From Acidobacteriota bacterium (GTDB lineage: Bacteria > Acidobacteriota > Blastocatellia > Pyrinomonadales > Pyrinomonadaceae): DNA of 27,378 nucleotides. Positions within the stretch are counted from its first letter, which is position 1. Each line of letters begins with the position of its first letter. Where the stretch lies: the NCBI GenBank assembly GCA_020853255.1, contig JADYZI010000370.1, forward strand, positions 1-27,378, given 5' to 3'. Both the position numbers and the translations under genes were made by a program. Below are positions 24,541-27,378 of the stretch, piece by piece. The notes under the pieces are model-generated. The model was not told the DNA's origin. It was given only the letters and a program-made list of their open reading frames with translations, and ran no database searches.

Positions 24541-25493
24541 CAAATTACCTCCAGGTCCGATGCGGCAAGATCGCTCCTTGCTCTCTCCAGGATCCTTTCC
24601 ACTCCTTTGTCTTCGAAAATTTCCGCAAGTGCGGTCCCAACGATCGTCGGTTCCGCGGCATTTCCGCGCAGCGACCCGCGAATAACCTCTGTCCCGTCCA
24701 GGTCGCCCGCAAAGCCTCGCAGCAGAATATCGTCACCAGCAAGTCTTGCAAGGGCCCCGATCGGCGCCTGACATCCGCCGTCGAGCCGATGCAGAAATGC
24801 TCTTTCGGCAAAAACACATTTCGCGATCGATAGGTCATTGATCGCAGAAACGATCACGGCCAGTTGCGTGTCATCTTTGCGAATTTCAACAGCGATAGCG
24901 GCTTGCCCCGCCGAGGGCAGGATCGTTTCAGTCGCGACTATCTCTCGGATATATTTGTCCATACCAAGCCGATGCACGCCGGCAAATGCAAGGATCAGGC
25001 CGTCTATTTCGCGATCATACACTTCAGCTATCCGCGTCGGTACATTCCCGCGGATCTCGATAGTTCGCAGATCTGGCCGATGATTCAGCAATTGGCTGCG
25101 CCGCCGCAGACTGCCGGTCGCCACGACCGCATCGGCCGGCAGATCGTAGATCGACGAATACTTTTTCGAGATGAACACCTCGTTCGGCATTTCGCGTACA
25201 ACGACCGCGGCTAGGGCTAAGCCATCCGGCTGAACCGTCGGCAGATCCTTCAAACTGTGAACTGCCAGGTCGATCTCACCCGCAAGTAGAGCGTCTTCGA
25301 TCTCCGTCGCAAAAAGTCCGGGGCTGCCGATCTTTGAAATTGCCGTGTCGAGGATGCGATCGCCCGCGGTCTCGATAACGCGAACTTCAAATCCGAATTC
25401 CGGATTCAATTTCTCCAGCGCCTCTTTAACAAATTCGGTTTGCCACAGTGCCAGATCGCTTCCGCGCGTACCGAATACTATTATTCGTTTCAT
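24540..25493 (-). CDS. hemC: Hydroxymethylbilane synthase (porphobilinogen deaminase)
   Basis: Polymerises four porphobilinogens into hydroxymethylbilane on a covalent dipyrromethane cofactor. At 317 aa it matches the family. Landmarks are GTRGSDLALWQ at the N-terminus, catalytic Asp83 in LAVHSLKDLPT, ATGSLRRRSQL, and cofactor-bearing Cys241 in LDGGCQAPIGA. The start at 25493 overlaps the hemA stop as ATGA. The frame is open 20 codons further but only inside hemA. Order hemA-hemC-hemD-hemB-hemL follows most of the pathway to uroporphyrinogen III. Confidence 0.97.
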   Translation of the reverse strand: MKRIIVFGTRGSDLALWQTEFVKEALEKLNPEFGFEVRVIETAGDRILDTAISKIGSPGLFATEIEDALLAGEIDLAVHSLKDLPTVQPDGLALAAVVVREMPNEVFISKKYSSIYDLPADAVVATGSLRRRSQLLNHRPDLRTIEIRGNVPTRIAEVYDREIDGLILAFAGVHRLGMDKYIREIVATETILPSAGQAAIAVEIRKDDTQLAVIVSAINDLSIAKCVFAERAFLHRLDGGCQAPIGALARLAGDDILLRGFAGDLDGTEVIRGSLRGNAAEPTIVGTALAEIFEDKGVERILERARSDLAASDLEVI

Positions 25494-26608
25494 GTCGCAA
25501 GGACCTCGCTTCGTGATCGTCCGCAGGAAACAAGCTCTGATTGACGCCCACACAAAACTCTGCCCAGCTCAGATTCGATCAAGCCTTCAACAACCGGTAT
25601 GGCCGCGGCCCTCCTTTGATAGTTTCCGGCGATCAGGTCGTTCAGATCGGAAAGGTTTCGCAGCACAACATTCGGGCACCCTGCCACTTCCGGCTCGATG
25701 TTGCGGGGCATCGCAATATCGATCAGCAAAACCGGCCGTTTACGCCCCACAAGATCCCCTTCGCAAAGGATCGGCTCCGTTGCCGCGGTTGCGCTGATTA
25801 CAATATCCGACCCAGGCAGTACGTCGCTGATACGCGAAAGTCCAATTGCGTCCACCCGCTTTCCCTCGTGTCGCTCTAACCACGCGGCGACCTCTTCAGC
25901 CCGCGACCTTGTCCGATTTGCAATGATCAGTTTTCCGACGCCTCGCTTCATCAGACTTTCCGCCGCAAGACCCGCTGTTTGTCCAGCCCCGATCACGAGT
26001 GCAGTTTTCTCGGTAAGCGGGCGGCACATCCTTTGGGCCAAACTGACGGCGGCACCCGCGATGGAAACCGCTCCCTGGTGAATGTCCGTATCAGAACGGA
26101 CCCGCTTTCCCAACTTGAAGGCCCGTTGGAAAAGCGGATTCAGCACGCGCCCGGCCGCATTGCATTCCGCTGCCACTGTATATGCAGTGCGAAGCTGGCC
26201 GAGGATCTGCGGATCACCAACGATCTTTGAATCAATACTCGCCGCAACCCGGTAGAGGTGGCGGGCCGCCTTTTCGCCGGCGAACGCAAACATTTCATCT
26301 GCTTTGACGATTCCCTTGGCAAGCTTATACTCGACAAGTTCCTCCAGACACGATATGAAAGGCCGACCGATGCCTACGCCATAGATCTCCGTGCGATTGC
26401 ACGTGGAGACGATGACGCATTCGTCCAGGCGTCGCATTAGCCGGCCCGTCAACTCTCGGATCTCACCGTCCGCCAAATGCACCGATTCAAGGGCCGCGAT
26501 CGACCCGCTCCGGTGCGTTATGCCGGCAACAAACAGTCTTGACAGACGGCCTGCCCGCAGCCGCATAGGGTTGAGCTCTGCGCAAATTGTCTCGGCTCCA
26601 ATTTTCAT
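25490..26608 (-). CDS. hemA: Glutamyl-tRNA reductase
   Basis: Reduces glutamyl-tRNA to glutamate-1-semialdehyde with NADPH, the entry step of the C5 pathway; its presence with hemL shows the cell does not rely on ALA synthase. The catalytic Cys lies in VIVSTCNRTEIYG and the Rossmann motif is VIGAGQTAGLAAESL. At 372 aa it is somewhat short at the C-terminal dimerisation region compared with about 420 aa in E. coli. About 25 residues precede the usual start (RLFVAGITHRSG), so an internal start is possible, though the ATG at 26608 overlaps the peroxiredoxin stop by one base (TGATG), typical of coupling. A GTG one codon upstream is also open. Confidence 0.95.
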   Translation of the reverse strand: MKIGAETICAELNPMRLRAGRLSRLFVAGITHRSGSIAALESVHLADGEIRELTGRLMRRLDECVIVSTCNRTEIYGVGIGRPFISCLEELVEYKLAKGIVKADEMFAFAGEKAARHLYRVAASIDSKIVGDPQILGQLRTAYTVAAECNAAGRVLNPLFQRAFKLGKRVRSDTDIHQGAVSIAGAAVSLAQRMCRPLTEKTALVIGAGQTAGLAAESLMKRGVGKLIIANRTRSRAEEVAAWLERHEGKRVDAIGLSRISDVLPGSDIVISATAATEPILCEGDLVGRKRPVLLIDIAMPRNIEPEVAGCPNVVLRNLSDLNDLIAGNYQRRAAAIPVVEGLIESELGRVLCGRQSELVSCGRSRSEVLAT

Positions 26609-27264
26609 CACTCGCTCGCCGCCGCGGCCGCCTTATCCGGCTGCTTGGTCAAACGGAGATACGGCTTTACGGTCGTCCAGCCGCCTGGAAATTTCTCCTT
26701 CGCGTCTTCATCGGAAACAGATGTGGCAATGATCACGTCTTCCCCATCCTTCCAATTGACCGGCGTCGCCACGCTGTATTTTGCTGTTAACTGAAGCGAG
26801 TCGATCACACGAAGCAGCTCATCAAAATTTCTGCCCGTACTTGCCGGATATGTGAGAGTGAGCTTCACCTTTTTATCGGGGCCGATCACAAACACCGAAC
26901 GGACCGTGAACGTTTCGCTGGCGTTCGGATGGATCATTTCGTAAAGGTTTGACACAGCTCGTTCGCCATCGGCGATAACAGGAAAATTCAATGCCGTCCC
27001 TTGGGTTTCTTCTATATCCTTTGCCCAGCCGGCGTGCTGGTCGAGCGGATCTACACTAAGGCCGATAACTTTTACGCCTCGCTTGTCGAATTGCGGTTTG
27101 AGCCGTGCGGCCTCGCCCAACTCGGTCGTGCACACCGGCGTATAATCTTTCGGATGCGAGAATAAAATTCCCCAGCCATCGCCGAGCCATTCATGGAAAT
27201 CTATCGTTCCTTCCGTTGTTTCCGCCGTAAAATCCGGCGCGGTATCTCCTAATCTAATTGCCAT
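26608..27264 (-). CDS. 1-Cys peroxiredoxin (Prx6-type)
   Basis: Reduces hydrogen peroxide and organic peroxides with one peroxidatic cysteine. Cys45 is in SHPKDYTPVCTTE, with the conserved Pro and Thr of the PxxxT/SxxC motif. The long C-terminal part (ASTGRNFDELLRVIDSLQLT, then TPVNWKDGEDVII) is typical of the Prx6/AhpC-TSA group at about 215-220 aa. There is no second resolving Cys in view. The ribosome site AGGAG is strong. It overlaps hemA by one base and lies 3 bp after the upstream partial gene, so it is a genuine member of the hem operon. Confidence 0.96.
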   Translation of the reverse strand: MAIRLGDTAPDFTAETTEGTIDFHEWLGDGWGILFSHPKDYTPVCTTELGEAARLKPQFDKRGVKVIGLSVDPLDQHAGWAKDIEETQGTALNFPVIADGERAVSNLYEMIHPNASETFTVRSVFVIGPDKKVKLTLTYPASTGRNFDELLRVIDSLQLTAKYSVATPVNWKDGEDVIIATSVSDEDAKEKFPGGWTTVKPYLRLTKQPDKAAAAASE

Positions 27265-27267
27265 GTT

Positions 27268-27378
27268 CTATCTCCTTCCTGCTGCTAAGTTGTAATTCAG
27301 ATCACCCAGTTTTCCGCTTTCGTTGAGCAAGCCTAACCGTTCGAGCCCGGCTATGATCTTGCGGGCGCTCTCGTCCAC
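27268..27378 (-). CDS. C-terminal end of an unidentified gene (5' end outside window)
   Basis: An open minus-strand frame enters at the right edge and ends at a TAG at 27270-27268, giving 36 visible residues that finish GLLNESGKLGDLNYNLAAGRR. The first part (ARKIIAGLERLGLL) looks like a helix. It stops 3 bp before the peroxiredoxin ATG, and its last codons contain the peroxiredoxin ribosome site, so co-transcription is likely. Too little is visible to name a family. Confidence 0.5.
   Translation of the reverse strand: MDESARKIIAGLERLGLLNESGKLGDLNYNLAAGRR

Noticed and set aside
1..27378. tRNA, rRNA, CRISPR, insertion sequence or prophage
   Set aside because: I found no cloverleaf-like segment in the gaps, no spaced repeat array, and no transposase or integrase frame. 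The gaps are short and accounted for.

Overview
The window is a densely packed bacterial chromosome segment of about 50-55% GC. Almost every gene lies on the minus strand; the exception is one two-component pair. I see no phage, plasmid, IS, CRISPR, rRNA or tRNA signature. Gene content (C5-pathway hem cluster, E. coli-type phosphoglucomutase, long-form transaldolase, class I aldolase, giant cyclic-glucan-synthase-like protein, tandem universal stress protein) would fit a Gram-negative soil or aquatic heterotroph, possibly Acidobacteriota. That placement is inference; no rRNA or ribosomal protein gene is present to fix it.

Layout, left to right. (1) 1-325 is a truncated lipoprotein gene (minus), divergent from a histidine kinase / NarL-LuxR-type response regulator operon (547-2146, plus). 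(2) 2187-2504 is a SemiSWEET/PQ-loop membrane protein (minus) with its own -10 box. (3) 2586-3078 is a compact unit: operator copy, small 76-aa gene, intrinsic terminator. (4) 3134-11074 is a probable eight-gene minus-strand operon, read right to left: 75-aa membrane peptide, transaldolase, phosphoglucomutase, HAD hydrolase, cytochrome b-molybdopterin fusion, DUF457-like membrane protein, RpiB, class I fructose-bisphosphate aldolase. (5) 11399-21177 is a two-gene operon of a tandem universal stress protein and a 2,944-aa cyclic beta-1,2-glucan synthase, overlapping by 13 bp. (6) 21500-27378 is a translationally coupled tetrapyrrole operon: unknown partial gene, 1-Cys peroxiredoxin, hemA, hemC, hemD, hemB, hemL.

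The main discovery is a 40-bp gapless motif found four times, only in intergenic DNA: 441-480, 3039-3078, 11157-11196 and 21376-21415. Eighteen of 40 columns are invariant. All four copies point the same way, and each lies 80-200 bp upstream of a leftward transcription unit: the lipoprotein, the 76-aa gene, the eight-gene carbohydrate/redox operon, and the USP-glucan synthase operon. The first copy also sits just upstream of the kinase/regulator promoter. The simplest model is an autoregulated two-component regulon. In it the response regulator encoded here would switch on sugar-phosphate interconversion (Fba, Tal, RpiB, Pgm), glucan synthesis from Pgm-derived glucose-1-phosphate via UDP-glucose, a stress protein and a membrane redox enzyme. 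The design resembles hypoxia/dormancy regulons of DosR type, but the motif is not one I recognise. The hem operon shows no copy within the window.
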